A stretch of 64,000 bases of DNA from contig NZ_FRFA01000006.1 of the NCBI RefSeq assembly GCF_900143535.1, positions 124,001 through 188,000 on the forward strand, in the 5' to 3' direction. This document shows positions 1-8,731 of this stretch, piece by piece. The stretch is from Tateyamaria sp. Alg231-49. GTDB lineage: Bacteria; Pseudomonadota; Alphaproteobacteria; Rhodobacterales; Rhodobacteraceae. The stretch's first letter is position 1. Each line of letters starts with the position of its first letter. Position numbers and translations under genes: made by a program. The notes under the pieces were generated by a model, which was not told the origin of the DNA, searched no databases, and saw only the letters and a list, made by a program, of their open reading frames with translations.

Positions 1-1334
1 GGTTCCGTTTCTCTCAGGACAAGGGGACAGGCGCGGCCGAAGCCAAGACGATCAAGTCGGCGGCTTTGCAGGCGCTTGCCCCTCATTTCCATCTGCGTGC
101 GGATCGTTTTTACAACGCCCCCGACACAGAGATCGATTTCACCGAGCAAGGTGGCCTGATGTGGGGTTCCTCTGCCGTGGGCAAGCTGGTGGCGGGGTCT
201 GACCCTCTGAAGCCACAGGTTGAAGTGTTTGTGGACGATGTTGCCGGTCCGGAGGTTGCACAGAAGGTGCAACGCCGCGCGCAGCATTTCATCGACCGCA
301 AGGTGGCCGCCCTGTTTGAGCCTCTGCTGAACATGGAGCGCGACGAGGCTTTGACCGGTTTGGCCAAAGGCTTTGCTTTTCGTTTGATCGAGGCGCTGGG
401 CGTGTTGCCCCGTGCCGCTGTGGCCGATGAGGTCAAAGCGCTGGATCAGGATGCGCGCGGCGCGCTGCGCAAGCATGGCATCCGCTTTGGGCAGTTCACG
501 ATCTTTATGCCGTTGTTGCTGAAACCTGCGCCGACCCGGTTGCGTCTGGTGCTTTGGTCGCTGTCCAAGGGATTGGGCGAGTTCCCCGAATCTCCGCCCC
601 CCGGTCTGGTCACGATACCAGCCATGACGGGTGCCGCCGACGGTGCGGACACGATGGCGGGCTACCGCAACGCGGGCGAGCGCGCGATCCGTATCGATAT
701 GCTGGAGCGTCTTGCTGACATGCTGCGCGCCGAGGATTCGCGCGGTGGTTTTGAGGCCAAGGCCGATATGCTGTCGATCACGGGCATGACCCTGGAGCAG
801 TTTGCTGGTCTGATGGCGGGCCTTGGGTACAAGGCCGAGAAGGGTGAGCGCGCGAAAGTGAAGCTGGCCGCCGCAGAGCCAAGCGACGCCGCAGCATCCG
901 ATGCAAAGGACGACACTCCGACGGCAGACGCCGACACTGCCGACGCCTCGGCTGAAGCACCGGCAGCAGAAGAAACCGAAGTCGCCGAACCCGCGCCTGT
1001 CGAGGTCGAAACGTCTGAAGCCGCGCAAAGCGACGCTGCGCCTGAGACAGAGCAGAGCGAAGATGCGCCGAGCGAGGACGCGCCTGAAGTTGAAGTGTTT
1101 TATACGTTCACTTGGGGGCGCGCGCCTGCGGCCAACCGGGGTCGCCCTGCGCAAGGGGGCAAACCCCGTGGCAAAGGTGGTCAGGGTGGCAAACCCAAAG
1201 GCAAGGGTAAGGGGCCGCGCAAGGATGGCGACAAGGGCCAGAATTTCTCTGCCCGTCCACCGCGCAAAGAAAAGCCCATCGACCCGGACAATCCGTTTGC
1301 AGCGGCCTTGATGGGTTTGAAGGACAACAAGTAA
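1..1334 (+). CDS. Helicase-related protein, C-terminal part (5' end outside window)
   Basis: The reading frame is already open at the window edge (frame from base 3) and ends at TAA 1332-1334, so only the last ~443 residues are visible. The first part matches the C-terminal region of the Suv3-like ATP-dependent helicases found in Roseobacter genomes directly before an S4 protein, ferredoxin and carD. The helicase motor itself lies upstream. From about base 880 the protein turns low-complexity: first an Ala/Glu/Asp-rich acidic stretch, then (about 1110-1290) a Gly/Lys/Arg-rich basic tail with GK and RG repeats, typical of RNA-binding tails. A role in RNA unwinding is inferred from family and context. 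The next gene starts immediately after the stop codon, so the two are cotranscribed. Confidence 0.75.
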   Translation, partial: FRFSQDKGTGAAEAKTIKSAALQALAPHFHLRADRFYNAPDTEIDFTEQGGLMWGSSAVGKLVAGSDPLKPQVEVFVDDVAGPEVAQKVQRRAQHFIDRKVAALFEPLLNMERDEALTGLAKGFAFRLIEALGVLPRAAVADEVKALDQDARGALRKHGIRFGQFTIFMPLLLKPAPTRLRLVLWSLSKGLGEFPESPPPGLVTIPAMTGAADGADTMAGYRNAGERAIRIDMLERLADMLRAEDSRGGFEAKADMLSITGMTLEQFAGLMAGLGYKAEKGERAKVKLAAAEPSDAAASDAKDDTPTADADTADASAEAPAAEETEVAEPAPVEVETSEAAQSDAAPETEQSEDAPSEDAPEVEVFYTFTWGRAPAANRGRPAQGGKPRGKGGQGGKPKGKGKGPRKDGDKGQNFSARPPRKEKPIDPDNPFAAALMGLKDNK

Positions 1335-1721
1335 TTGAGCGAAGCGGGCGACAAGCTGCGTCTGGACAAATGGCTGTGGTTTGCCCGCTTTTTCAAAACA
1401 CGCTCGTTGTCGGCGGCCCGAGTGGCGGCTGGGGATGTGCGCGTGAACGCAGAGCGGGTGACCAAGCGCGCCACGACAATCCAACCGGGCGATGTGTTGA
1501 CCTTTGCCATAGGTCGTGACGTACGCATTATCGAGGTCGTGGCCATCGGTACACGGCGCGGCCCGGCGCCTGAGGCGCAAACGCTCTACAACGATATGTC
1601 CCCCGAACCAGCCCCGCGCGAAACGCCTGTTCCCGAGAACCCGAGATTTGAAGGAAAAGGGCGTCCGACCAAACGCGTGCGGCGACAGGGTGATCTTTCC
1701 CGTGCTCGCCACCTTGAATGA
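1335..1721 (+). CDS. S4-domain RNA-binding protein (Hsp15-like)
   Basis: A 128-residue protein starting with TTG directly after the helicase stop codon, so translation is probably coupled. Residues ~8-65 form an S4 RNA-binding domain: the motif LRLDKWLWFARFFKTRS followed by a VRVNAERVTK segment is typical of the Hsp15/YrfH family, which in E. coli binds stalled 50S subunits carrying nascent chains. The tail after residue ~90 is basic and probably disordered. The start is supported by position and by the usual MxxxDKLRLDKWLW beginning of the family; no ATG exists upstream in frame. A role in ribosome rescue is inferred from family only. Confidence 0.85.
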   Translation: MSEAGDKLRLDKWLWFARFFKTRSLSAARVAAGDVRVNAERVTKRATTIQPGDVLTFAIGRDVRIIEVVAIGTRRGPAPEAQTLYNDMSPEPAPRETPVPENPRFEGKGRPTKRVRRQGDLSRARHLE

Positions 1722-1773
1722 TACGTCATGCTCATTTACCTAAGCCGCTGAACCGCATCACACGAGCCCCTGC

Positions 1774-2109
1774 ATGACCTATATCGTCAACGATTCCTGC
1801 ATCGCCTGCAAATACACCGACTGCGTCGAAGTATGCCCGGTCGATTGCTTTTACGAAGGCGAGAACATGCTGGTGATCCATCCCGATGAGTGCATCGATT
1901 GTGGCGTGTGCGAACCTGAATGCCCCGCCGATGCCATTCGCCCGGACACCGAGCCAGACATGGAAAAATGGGTCGAGTTCAATCGCAAGTATTCCGAGAT
2001 GTGGCCGGTCATCATCACCAAGAAAGACCCGCTGCCCGCTGCCGAAGAGATGGATGGCAAAGAGGGCAAGATGGAGCTGTTTTCCGAAGCGCCCGGCGAA
2101 GGCGGCTGA
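1774..2109 (+). CDS. fdxA: Seven-iron ferredoxin FdxA
   Basis: A 111-residue 7Fe ferredoxin (one [3Fe-4S] and one [4Fe-4S] cluster) acting as a low-potential electron carrier in the cytoplasm. Cysteines are at 9, 12, 17, 21, 25, 40, 43, 46 and 50. By the pattern known for Azotobacter FdI, Cys9/17/50 would hold the 3Fe cluster and Cys21/40/43/46 the 4Fe cluster, leaving Cys12 and Cys25 free. The length and the acidic C-terminal extension are normal for alphaproteobacterial FdxA. It follows the S4 gene by 52 bases on the same strand and precedes carD, the usual Roseobacter arrangement. Confidence 0.95.
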   Translation: MTYIVNDSCIACKYTDCVEVCPVDCFYEGENMLVIHPDECIDCGVCEPECPADAIRPDTEPDMEKWVEFNRKYSEMWPVIITKKDPLPAAEEMDGKEGKMELFSEAPGEGG

Positions 2110-2414
2110 CGATTTCCGAATCAGTTTATCTGTTGGGTTTTCTGCATCTGCGGCATGAACTGCGCCCTCTAACGGGCTGAAAAAGCGCATCCTTGTCGCT
2201 GCTGCCCCAAGGGTAGCTTTCGAATCTGCGTTTTTTGTGTTATGATTTCACCACAACTGACAGACGGATACACCTTTGGGCCGGTCGATAACGACGCTGG
2301 CCCACCTGAAATCTCGACCTGAACCGCACCTTAGGCGTGGCATGATTGCCCCGGCTGATGCGGATTTGACTGTCGAAAATGGGCCATGTCCGGCACGTCT
2401 TATGAGGATACCGA
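2110..2414. other. fdxA-carD intergenic region
   Basis: A 305-base stretch with no convincing gene; the small frames across it are codon shadows. It should carry the carD promoter. A TATGAT box is present at 2241-2246 but without a good -35 partner, and a TTGACT box at 2366-2371 lacks a good -10, so no promoter is called. The start of carD is preceded by GAGGATACCGA, an acceptable ribosome binding site. Confidence 0.5.
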
Positions 2415-2927
2415 ATGACAAAATCTAAGAAACTCGACTTTCGCCCCAATGAATTTGTGGTTTACCCGGCACATGGTGTGGGCCAGATCATCTCGGTCGA
2501 AAGTCAGGAAGTGGCAGGGCTGACGCTTGAGCTGTTTGTGATCTCGTTCGAGAAGGACAAGATGACGCTGCGCGTGCCCACCAACAAAGCGACCGATATC
2601 GGTATGCGCGCGCTTAGCAGCCCAGACGTCATCGCACATGCGATGAAGACCCTGAAGGGCAAGGCCAAGGTCAAGCGCGCCATGTGGTCTCGTCGCGCGC
2701 AGGAATACGAGCAAAAGATCAATTCGGGCGATCTGATCGCCATTGCCGAAGTTGTCCGCGATCTGCATCGCACCGACGATCAGCGCGAACAAAGCTATTC
2801 TGAACGCCAGCTGTATGAGGCAGCCCTTGAGCGGTTGACCCGCGAAGTGGCGGCTGTGTCTGGTGGTGATGAAGTGGCCGCTGCCAAGGAAGTGGGCGAT
2901 GTGCTGACAAGTCGCGTCGCCGCCTGA
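2415..2927 (+). CDS. carD: CarD family transcriptional regulator
   Basis: A 170-residue CarD/CdnL-type protein. The N-terminal ~70 residues form the RNA-polymerase interaction (Tudor-like) domain, seen as FVVYPAHGVGQI followed by strands ending in TLRVPTN. The remaining helical half carries the DNA-contacting segment with KRAMWSRRAQEYEQKI, containing the conserved Trp used to stabilise the open promoter complex. In alphaproteobacteria the protein supports transcription from rRNA and other housekeeping promoters. It has its own long upstream region and a strong terminator 22 bases after its stop codon, so it is probably a single-gene transcript. Confidence 0.95.
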   Translation: MTKSKKLDFRPNEFVVYPAHGVGQIISVESQEVAGLTLELFVISFEKDKMTLRVPTNKATDIGMRALSSPDVIAHAMKTLKGKAKVKRAMWSRRAQEYEQKINSGDLIAIAEVVRDLHRTDDQREQSYSERQLYEAALERLTREVAAVSGGDEVAAAKEVGDVLTSRVAA

Positions 2928-2949
2928 TCCAAGGCCGTTTGAGAATTAG

Positions 2950-2980
2950 ACCGCGTCCCTGTTTTGGGGCGCGGTTTTTT
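2950..2980 (+). terminator. Rho-independent terminator of carD
   Basis: Stem ACCGCG (2950-2955) pairs with CGCGGT (2970-2975), extended by TCCC/GGGG with one wobble pair, loop TGTTTT, followed by TTTTTT at 2975-2980. It lies 22 bases after the carD stop codon. Confidence 0.92.
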
Positions 2981-3057
2981 GTTGTCTGGTTGGAATAGGG
3001 CTGTGTCCCTGCATCTGCGAGGCCCGCCAAGGCTCTTTGCCGGATCGGGGGGATCAA

Positions 3058-3822
3058 TCAGCCGAGCGTTGCAGCAAGTGTAATCAGGACGGTGATTTCC
3101 GTGCAGATTTGCGTCGCTCCTAGGATGTCGCCTGTTTGCCCGCCAATCTTGGCCTTTGCCAAGGCACCTATGCCAGCAGCCACAACGCCTGCGATGATCA
3201 GAGCAAGCAGGCCCGGTCCGCCGCTCAACACAATAGCGCAGGCGGCCGCGATGAGCATTCCGATGAGCATGGCCGGAGTTGAAGGACGCCCAACGCTATG
3301 AGACAGCCCGGCGTCGCGTGCATGGGGCAGGGCAAACATCAGCGGCGCCATCAGTGCGCGCGAGATTACCAGAGCTGTGATCAACCCGGCTATGGTGACT
3401 TCTGCCAGACCCACCCAGCGCAGTCCCATCGCAAGGATCAGCGCAAGGACGCCGTACGCGCCGATCCGACTGTCTTTCATGATCTCAAGGCGGCGTTTCG
3501 GGTCGTGCCCACCCCAGAGCCCGTCTGCGGTGTCGGCGAGGCCATCCTCGTGCATGGCCCCTGTCAGGATCACAAGAACCGCCAGTGTGAGCCCTGCACC
3601 CATGACCGCAGGTAACGAAAGGATACTGGTAAGCCACACCACACCGCTGGCAAACAGGCCAAGAATGAGGCCGACCACAGGATAGGCCCAGACAGCCCGC
3701 GCCCCATGATCAAACGCCTGATCGGGCAGGCGCGGTATCGGCAACCGTGTCAGCAGAACGAGCGCTGTGGGCAGGTCCCTCAAGCGCTCTTTCAGCGTGG
3801 TGTCGGTTTCATCGGGTTCCAT
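3058..3822 (-). CDS. cobS: Adenosylcobinamide-GDP ribazoletransferase (cobalamin synthase)
   Basis: A 254-residue integral membrane enzyme that joins adenosylcobinamide-GDP to alpha-ribazole(-phosphate) in the last steps of cobalamin assembly. The family signature GAMHEDGLADTADGLWGG lies near residue 90 and KIGGQTGDILGATQ near 225, with about six hydrophobic segments between and around them. The frame is open further upstream, but that would overlap cobT on the other strand; ATG at 3822 (MEPDETDTT) gives the family's normal length. It is divergent from cobT with 74 bases between the starts, so both probably share a control region. Confidence 0.93.
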   Translation of the reverse strand: MEPDETDTTLKERLRDLPTALVLLTRLPIPRLPDQAFDHGARAVWAYPVVGLILGLFASGVVWLTSILSLPAVMGAGLTLAVLVILTGAMHEDGLADTADGLWGGHDPKRRLEIMKDSRIGAYGVLALILAMGLRWVGLAEVTIAGLITALVISRALMAPLMFALPHARDAGLSHSVGRPSTPAMLIGMLIAAACAIVLSGGPGLLALIIAGVVAAGIGALAKAKIGGQTGDILGATQICTEITVLITLAATLG

Positions 3823-3896
3823 GTCCTGTCCTGACTTGCGGCGCGTGACGCTTTGGGTAAAGAGCGTGGGACGAACAGGCAAGGACAACACGCGAT

Positions 3897-4904
3897 ATGA
3901 GCTTTGATACACTCGACGAACTGCGCGCAATTTTGGCAGAGATGCCTGGCCCTGACGCGACTGCGCTAGAGGGGGCTGCCGCACGCAATGGTCAGTTGAC
4001 CAAACCGCCCGGTGCATTGGGACGGCTGGAGGATCTCGCGATCTGGTATGCTGGCTGGCGCGGCGACGCCCGCCCTGCCATCAGTACGCCGCAAGTGATT
4101 GTTTTTGCCGGAAACCATGGGGTCGCGGCGCGCGGCGTATCGGCGTTTCCGCCTGAAGTGACCGTTCAAATGGTCGCCAATTTTGAGCATGGTGGTGCTG
4201 CGATCAACCAGCTTGCGAAGGCCTTTGGGGCGCGCATGGATGTGGTCCCGTTGGACCTTGACGTGCCGACGGCTGATTTTACTGCGGGGCCTGCGATGAG
4301 CGAGGCCGACGTGGTCGCTGCGTTGCGTGCAGGCTGGGACGGTGTCGATCCGGCGGCGGACCTGTTGGTGGTCGGTGAAATGGGGATCGGCAACACCACG
4401 TCAGCAGCGGCGATTGCGGCGCATTTGTTTGGGGGCGACGCGGGGGCGTGGACCGGGCGTGGAACTGGGGTTGAAGGCGATGCTTTGGCCGCCAAGACTC
4501 AAGTTGTCGCGGATGGTTTGGCCATGCACGCAGATGCGGGGGATGGTCTGGACGTGTTGATGCGCCTTGGCGGGCGCGAATTGGCGGGTATGGCTGGGGC
4601 GATGGCGCGGGCGCGGTTTTTGTCCATTCCGGTGATTATGGATGGCTTTATCTGCACGGCGGCGGCGGCCTGTCTGGAACACACCGCCACAGGCGCTCTC
4701 GATCACGTTGTCGCGGGGCACCAGAGCGCGGAAGGGGCCCATGCGCGCATGCTTGAGGCTTTGGGCAAGACGCCGCTTTTGTCATTGGGATTGCGCCTTG
4801 GCGAAGGGTCTGGTGCGGCGCTGGCCATCGGCGTTCTGAAGGGGGCTGTTGCGTGCCATTCGGGCATGGCGACATTTGCTGAGGCGGGTGTCGCAGACGG
4901 GTGA
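3897..4904 (+). CDS. cobT: Nicotinate-nucleotide--dimethylbenzimidazole phosphoribosyltransferase
   Basis: A 335-residue enzyme that makes alpha-ribazole-phosphate from nicotinate mononucleotide and dimethylbenzimidazole, feeding the step catalysed by the divergent cobS product. The [10 protein letters not shown] segment near residue 40, a [15 protein letters not shown] phosphate-binding segment, and LGEGSGAA near the end with the presumed catalytic base Glu303 are all present. Length is normal. The gene ends 69 bases from the end of the convergent antiporter gene. Confidence 0.95.
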   Translation: MSFDTLDELRAILAEMPGPDATALEGAAARNGQLTKPPGALGRLEDLAIWYAGWRGDARPAISTPQVIVFAGNHGVAARGVSAFPPEVTVQMVANFEHGGAAINQLAKAFGARMDVVPLDLDVPTADFTAGPAMSEADVVAALRAGWDGVDPAADLLVVGEMGIGNTTSAAAIAAHLFGGDAGAWTGRGTGVEGDALAAKTQVVADGLAMHADAGDGLDVLMRLGGRELAGMAGAMARARFLSIPVIMDGFICTAAAACLEHTATGALDHVVAGHQSAEGAHARMLEALGKTPLLSLGLRLGEGSGAALAIGVLKGAVACHSGMATFAEAGVADG

Positions 4905-4922
4905 GGTCATCGCGCGGCTCTG

Positions 4923-4939
4923 TTTCGGCCTTGCCGAAA
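4923..4939. terminator. Hairpin between convergent cobT and antiporter genes
   Basis: Perfect 7-bp stem TTTCGGC (4923-4929) / GCCGAAA (4933-4939) with loop CTT in the 69-base gap between two converging genes. There is no clear T-run on either side, so termination is inferred from position. Confidence 0.4.
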
Positions 4940-4973
4940 GATGCCCGCCCGCCGACCCCGGGCATCGCGCAGT

Positions 4974-6857
4974 TTACGCCCGTTTCGGCTCTTCGCCGCG
5001 CGCCGAAAGTGACACTTCGAGGTCTTTTTCAAGCTCTCGGGCCAGTGCGACGTATTCATCGTTCTTCGAGGTCGGAACATTCGGATCGTAAAGTTCGGCC
5101 AGACGCCGCACCGCTACGCGGTCGTGGGCGTAGAACAGTTTTTCGGCCTCGGCGGCCTCGTATTCGCTAAGCCCCAGATTTTCGAGCGCGTAACGTCCGG
5201 CGCGCAACGAGGCATCAAACATTTCGCGCACGATGTCATCCGCACCTGCCTGATACAGGTTGTAGACATGCACCCGGTCGTAGGCGCGCGCGATGATGTG
5301 AATGTCTGGGCGGACTTTGCGCGCATAGGTCACGAGGTTGATCGCGGCCTTTGGGTCGTCCAGTGCCACCACGAGAATGCGGGCTGTGTCGATCCCTGCG
5401 GCATGCAGAATGTCGGGGCGGCTGGGATCGCCCAGAAAGCCCTTGAATCCGAACCGCCGCATCAGCGCGATGGTTTCCATGTCGTGATCCAGAACAACTG
5501 TATTGAACCCAGTGCCTTGCAGCAGGCGGTTCACGATTTGCCCGAAGCGCCCAATTCCTGCGATGATCACAGGCCCTTCGTCATCAATTTCGTCGGCTTC
5601 AACATCATCTTTGGACTCGGCCATGCGCCGCGAGATGACCTCGTAAAGGATGAACAAGAGCGGGCTGATCAGCATCGTCAATGCGATCACAAGCAGCAGT
5701 GTTTCGGCCACGTATATTGGGATCACCCCCTGACCAACCGAAAACGCGGCCAGCACAAAACCAAACTCGCCCGCTTGCGCCAAACCCAGCGTGAACAGCC
5801 AGCGATCCCGGCCTTTGATCCTGAACGCCACGGAGAGGCAGTAGAGCACCAGACCTTTGAGCAGGATCACCAATATCGCCATTGAGAGTAGAGCCGGCCA
5901 GCGATCAAACAGCATGATGAAGTTGATCCCTGCGCCGACGGTGATGAAGAACAGGCCCAAGAGCAGACCTTTGAACGGTTCGAGGTCGGTTTCCAGTTCG
6001 TGGCGGAATTCGGAACTTGCCAGAACCACTCCGGCGAGGAAGGCCCCGAGCGCAGGTGATAGCCCGACGAGCATCATCAGGAACGAGATCGACACCACGA
6101 TCAGAAGGGCCAGGGCGGTGTACATTTCGCGCAGGCGCGCGGCGTGGATAAAGCGAAAGACGGGCCGGGTCAGGAATATGCCTGCCAGAACAACGGCCGC
6201 CACGGCACCGATTGTTACGAGTGTCACGCCCCATCCGGGCAGCCCGTCCACAAGGCTGAGCGAAAATTCACCGTGCCCGCCGCCGTGCCCGTCACCGTTA
6301 TGGTCTCTTTCAATGGACCCGTCGGCCGTGATTTGAACCGGCACCGTCACGGCCAGCAGGGGCAGGAAGGCCAGGATCGGGATCACGGCAATGTCTTGTG
6401 TCAGCAACACGGAAAACACCGAGCGCCCACCGCCGGTCTTTATCAGCCCTTTCTCGGACAGCGTTTGCAAAACGATGGCCGTGGAGGACAGGGCCAGTGT
6501 CAATCCGATCGCAAGTGAGACGCTCCAGGATTGGTTGTAGGCCATTGCCACGCCCATCATCGCAAGAGTGGACAGCGCGATCTGTGCCCCGCCAAGCCCG
6601 AGCAGCTTGTGTCGCATATCCCAAAGTGCGCGCGGTTCCAGCTCTAGCCCGATGAGGAACAGCATCATGACGACGCCGAATTCGGCGAAATGCTGAAGGT
6701 CTTCGGTTTCGGCCCCAACGAGGCCTAGCACCGGACCGATCAGTATGCCCGCTGCCAGATATCCCAGAACAGACCCGAGCCCCAGACGCGCGGCAATTGG
6801 CACCGCAAGCACGGCGGCTGCGAGGTAGATGGAGGCTTGGTACAGGAAGCTTTCCAT
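4974..6857 (-). CDS. Kef-type monovalent cation:proton antiporter (CPA2)
   Basis: A 627-residue inner-membrane protein. Residues ~1-390 form the CPA2 exchanger with about 12 hydrophobic segments, including the LGYLAAGILIGP motif near residue 35 and GAFLAGVVLASSEF in the core. From about residue 410 an RCK/TrkA-N domain begins with VIIAGIGRFGQIVNRLL, a nucleotide-binding Rossmann motif that gates the channel. KefB/KefC homologues export K+ in exchange for H+ during electrophile stress. An insertion rich in His/Gly/Asp (HNGDGHGGGHGEF) lies in a loop about a third of the way in. The start at 6857 is chosen because it opens the exchanger fold; the open frame upstream (to 7160) overlaps the lrp gene and lacks family features. 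Confidence 0.9.
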   Translation of the reverse strand: MESFLYQASIYLAAAVLAVPIAARLGLGSVLGYLAAGILIGPVLGLVGAETEDLQHFAEFGVVMMLFLIGLELEPRALWDMRHKLLGLGGAQIALSTLAMMGVAMAYNQSWSVSLAIGLTLALSSTAIVLQTLSEKGLIKTGGGRSVFSVLLTQDIAVIPILAFLPLLAVTVPVQITADGSIERDHNGDGHGGGHGEFSLSLVDGLPGWGVTLVTIGAVAAVVLAGIFLTRPVFRFIHAARLREMYTALALLIVVSISFLMMLVGLSPALGAFLAGVVLASSEFRHELETDLEPFKGLLLGLFFITVGAGINFIMLFDRWPALLSMAILVILLKGLVLYCLSVAFRIKGRDRWLFTLGLAQAGEFGFVLAAFSVGQGVIPIYVAETLLLVIALTMLISPLLFILYEVISRRMAESKDDVEADEIDDEGPVIIAGIGRFGQIVNRLLQGTGFNTVVLDHDMETIALMRRFGFKGFLGDPSRPDILHAAGIDTARILVVALDDPKAAINLVTYARKVRPDIHIIARAYDRVHVYNLYQAGADDIVREMFDASLRAGRYALENLGLSEYEAAEAEKLFYAHDRVAVRRLAELYDPNVPTSKNDEYVALARELEKDLEVSLSARGEEPKRA

Positions 6858-6991
6858 GGCGATGCCTTTTGAGGGTGAGTGCAAGAATGTGGGGCTTTGG
6901 CCGCAAGCACAACCGGCAACATCATCAAAGTGGCACAAAGGGCGGAAATTCGGTGCCAGATGTTGGACTGGCGATCCCGTGGCATGGGGCC

Positions 6992-7447
6992 TCAGGTGGG
7001 TAGGGGGCCGTCCCGTTTGAGCTGATCCATGACGATTTGACTGTGCACGCGTGCGACCGAAGGGTGCGGCAGCAGGACGTCGTGTATCAACGCGTTTAGC
7101 GCCGCTAGATCCGCGCAGTAGACGCGCAGCAGATAGTCGGCGTCGCCCGTCATCGCCCATGCGCTTGTGATCTCGGGCGAGGTGTCCAGCAGGCGGGCAA
7201 AGCTGGCTGAGTGTTCCGGGCCGTGGGTGCCGAGGTGCACCTGAACAAAACCCTGCACACTGAGCCCAAGCCGCGCCGGATCAAGGCGCGCGACATAGCC
7301 TTGGATGTAGCCATCCGCTTCGAGCCGCTGACGGCGGCGTCCGATCTGACTGGCTGACAGGTTTAGCTTGTCGCTGAGGTGTTGTGCCGTGAGGTGCGCG
7401 TCTTGTTGAAGGGCAGCAAGCAGGCGGGTGTCGAGGGAATCTAGCAT
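6992..7447 (-). CDS. Lrp/AsnC family transcriptional regulator
   Basis: A 151-residue regulator. Residues ~1-50 are an AsnC-type winged helix-turn-helix (MLDSLDTRLLAALQQDA, then LSASQIGRRRQRLEADG), and ~65-140 form the RAM ligand-binding domain with MTGDADYLLRVYC. It is divergent from the 4-hydroxyphenylpyruvate dioxygenase gene across a 138-base spacer that holds an inverted repeat. Lrp-type proteins often control the gene next to them in response to an amino acid, so tyrosine or phenylalanine breakdown is a reasonable but unproven target. The antiporter gene follows 134 bases downstream on the same strand. Confidence 0.92.
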   Translation of the reverse strand: MLDSLDTRLLAALQQDAHLTAQHLSDKLNLSASQIGRRRQRLEADGYIQGYVARLDPARLGLSVQGFVQVHLGTHGPEHSASFARLLDTSPEITSAWAMTGDADYLLRVYCADLAALNALIHDVLLPHPSVARVHSQIVMDQLKRDGPLPT

Positions 7448-7489
7448 GTGCGGAATTCCTGCATAGAATTTTAATTATTTGCGTATGGT

Positions 7490-7527
7490 GCGCGTAAACT
7501 GTGAGAAAAACCATCACTTTTACGCGC
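7490..7527. promoter_or_regulatory. Inverted repeat, candidate Lrp operator
   Basis: GCGCGTAAA (7490-7498) is perfectly complementary to TTTACGCGC (7519-7527), centre to centre 29 bases. A third half-site-like AGCGTAAA lies at about 7554-7561, nearer the dioxygenase start. The position, between an Lrp-type regulator and its divergent neighbour and in an AT-rich spacer, fits an operator. Binding is inferred. Confidence 0.5.
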
Positions 7528-7585
7528 ATTTTGCGCGCGATGCGCTGTATTTCGAGCGTAAATCACCCTTACCAGGAGTTCCCCG

Positions 7586-8680
7586 ATGGGCCCTTTTCCC
7601 CACGACGCCCCGAAATCTGAGATCACCGAAGCCAACCCGATGGGCACGGACGGTTTTGAATTCGTCGAATTTGCCCATCCTGATCCAGAGGAACTGCGCG
7701 CGCTGTTCACGCGCATGGGGTATCAAAAGGTGGCCCGTCACCGGTCGAAACAGATCGAGTTGTGGCAGCAAGGCGATATCACATACGTTTTGAACGCCGA
7801 ACCAGACAGCTTTGGCGCGCGGTTTGTTGAAGAGCATGGACCCTGCGCGCCGTCCATGGGTTGGCGGATCGTTGATGCGCAGGCCGCTTTTGAGCGCGCG
7901 CTGTCATTGGGGGCTAAGCCCTATGAAAGCACGGACAAAGTTCTGGATGTGCCTGCCATCTACGGCATCGGCGGTAGTCTGATTTACTTTGTAGATCAGT
8001 ACTATGACACCTCACCCTACAATGATGAGTATGAGTGGCTGGAGCAGTCCAAACCGCGCGGTGTTGGTTTTTTCTACCTCGATCACCTGACGCACAATGT
8101 GCACAAGGGGAACATGGACACGTGGTTCCGATTTTACGGCGATCTGTTCAATTTCAAAGAAATCCGGTTTTTTGACATCGAGGGTAAGTTCACCGGACTG
8201 CTCAGCCGTGCGCTGACCTCGCCTTGCGGACGCATTCGTATCCCGATCAATGAGGATCGCGGCGAGACTGGGCAGATCGTGGCCTATCTCAAGAAGTACA
8301 AAGGCGAGGGCATTCAACACATCGCGGTCGGTTCGGATGACATCTATGACAGCACAGATGCGATTGCCGATAATGGGTTGAAGTTCATGCCCGGACCGCC
8401 GGACACTTACTATGATTTGAGCAAGACGCGCGTTGCGGGCCATGACGAGCCGCTGGAGCGGATGCGCAAGCATGGTATCCTGATCGATGGCGAAGGCGTC
8501 GTTGATGGGGGTGAAACCAAGATTCTTTTGCAGATCTTCTCAAAAACTGTGATTGGGCCGATCTTCTTTGAATTCATTCAGCGCAAAGGCGACGAAGGAT
8601 TTGGCGAAGGGAACTTTAAGGCTCTGTTTGAAAGCATCGAACAAGAACAGATCGACAGCGGAGAGCTGGCGGCTGGTTAA
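7586..8680 (+). CDS. hppD: 4-hydroxyphenylpyruvate dioxygenase
   Basis: A 364-residue Fe(II) dioxygenase converting 4-hydroxyphenylpyruvate to homogentisate in tyrosine degradation. It is built of two vicinal-oxygen-chelate halves. The iron ligands are His167 (LDHLTHNV), His245 (IQHIAVG) and Glu329 (FFEFIQR), close to the 161/240/322 spacing of the Pseudomonas enzyme. The motif QIFSKTVIGPIFFEFIQRKG is fully kept. The start at 7586 follows AGGAGTT with 7-base spacing. Other homogentisate pathway genes are not in this window. Confidence 0.96.
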   Translation: MGPFPHDAPKSEITEANPMGTDGFEFVEFAHPDPEELRALFTRMGYQKVARHRSKQIELWQQGDITYVLNAEPDSFGARFVEEHGPCAPSMGWRIVDAQAAFERALSLGAKPYESTDKVLDVPAIYGIGGSLIYFVDQYYDTSPYNDEYEWLEQSKPRGVGFFYLDHLTHNVHKGNMDTWFRFYGDLFNFKEIRFFDIEGKFTGLLSRALTSPCGRIRIPINEDRGETGQIVAYLKKYKGEGIQHIAVGSDDIYDSTDAIADNGLKFMPGPPDTYYDLSKTRVAGHDEPLERMRKHGILIDGEGVVDGGETKILLQIFSKTVIGPIFFEFIQRKGDEGFGEGNFKALFESIEQEQIDSGELAAG

Positions 8681-8710
8681 GGCGTCATTCCCAGAGATCA
8701 GAAAAGGAGG

Positions 8711-8731
8711 CGGAAACCGTGTTGGTTTCCG
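8711..8731. terminator. Hairpin between convergent hppD and 877-residue gene
   Basis: Perfect 8-bp stem CGGAAACC (8711-8718) / GGTTTCCG (8724-8731), loop GTGTT, directly against the stop codon of the minus-strand gene and 30 bases after hppD. The T-run is weak, so function as a shared terminator is inferred. Confidence 0.5.

Noticed and set aside
5124-5885. A 253-residue plus-strand frame over the antiporter gene
   Set aside because: His/Gln/Asp-rich shadow of the Kef-type gene without any domain.
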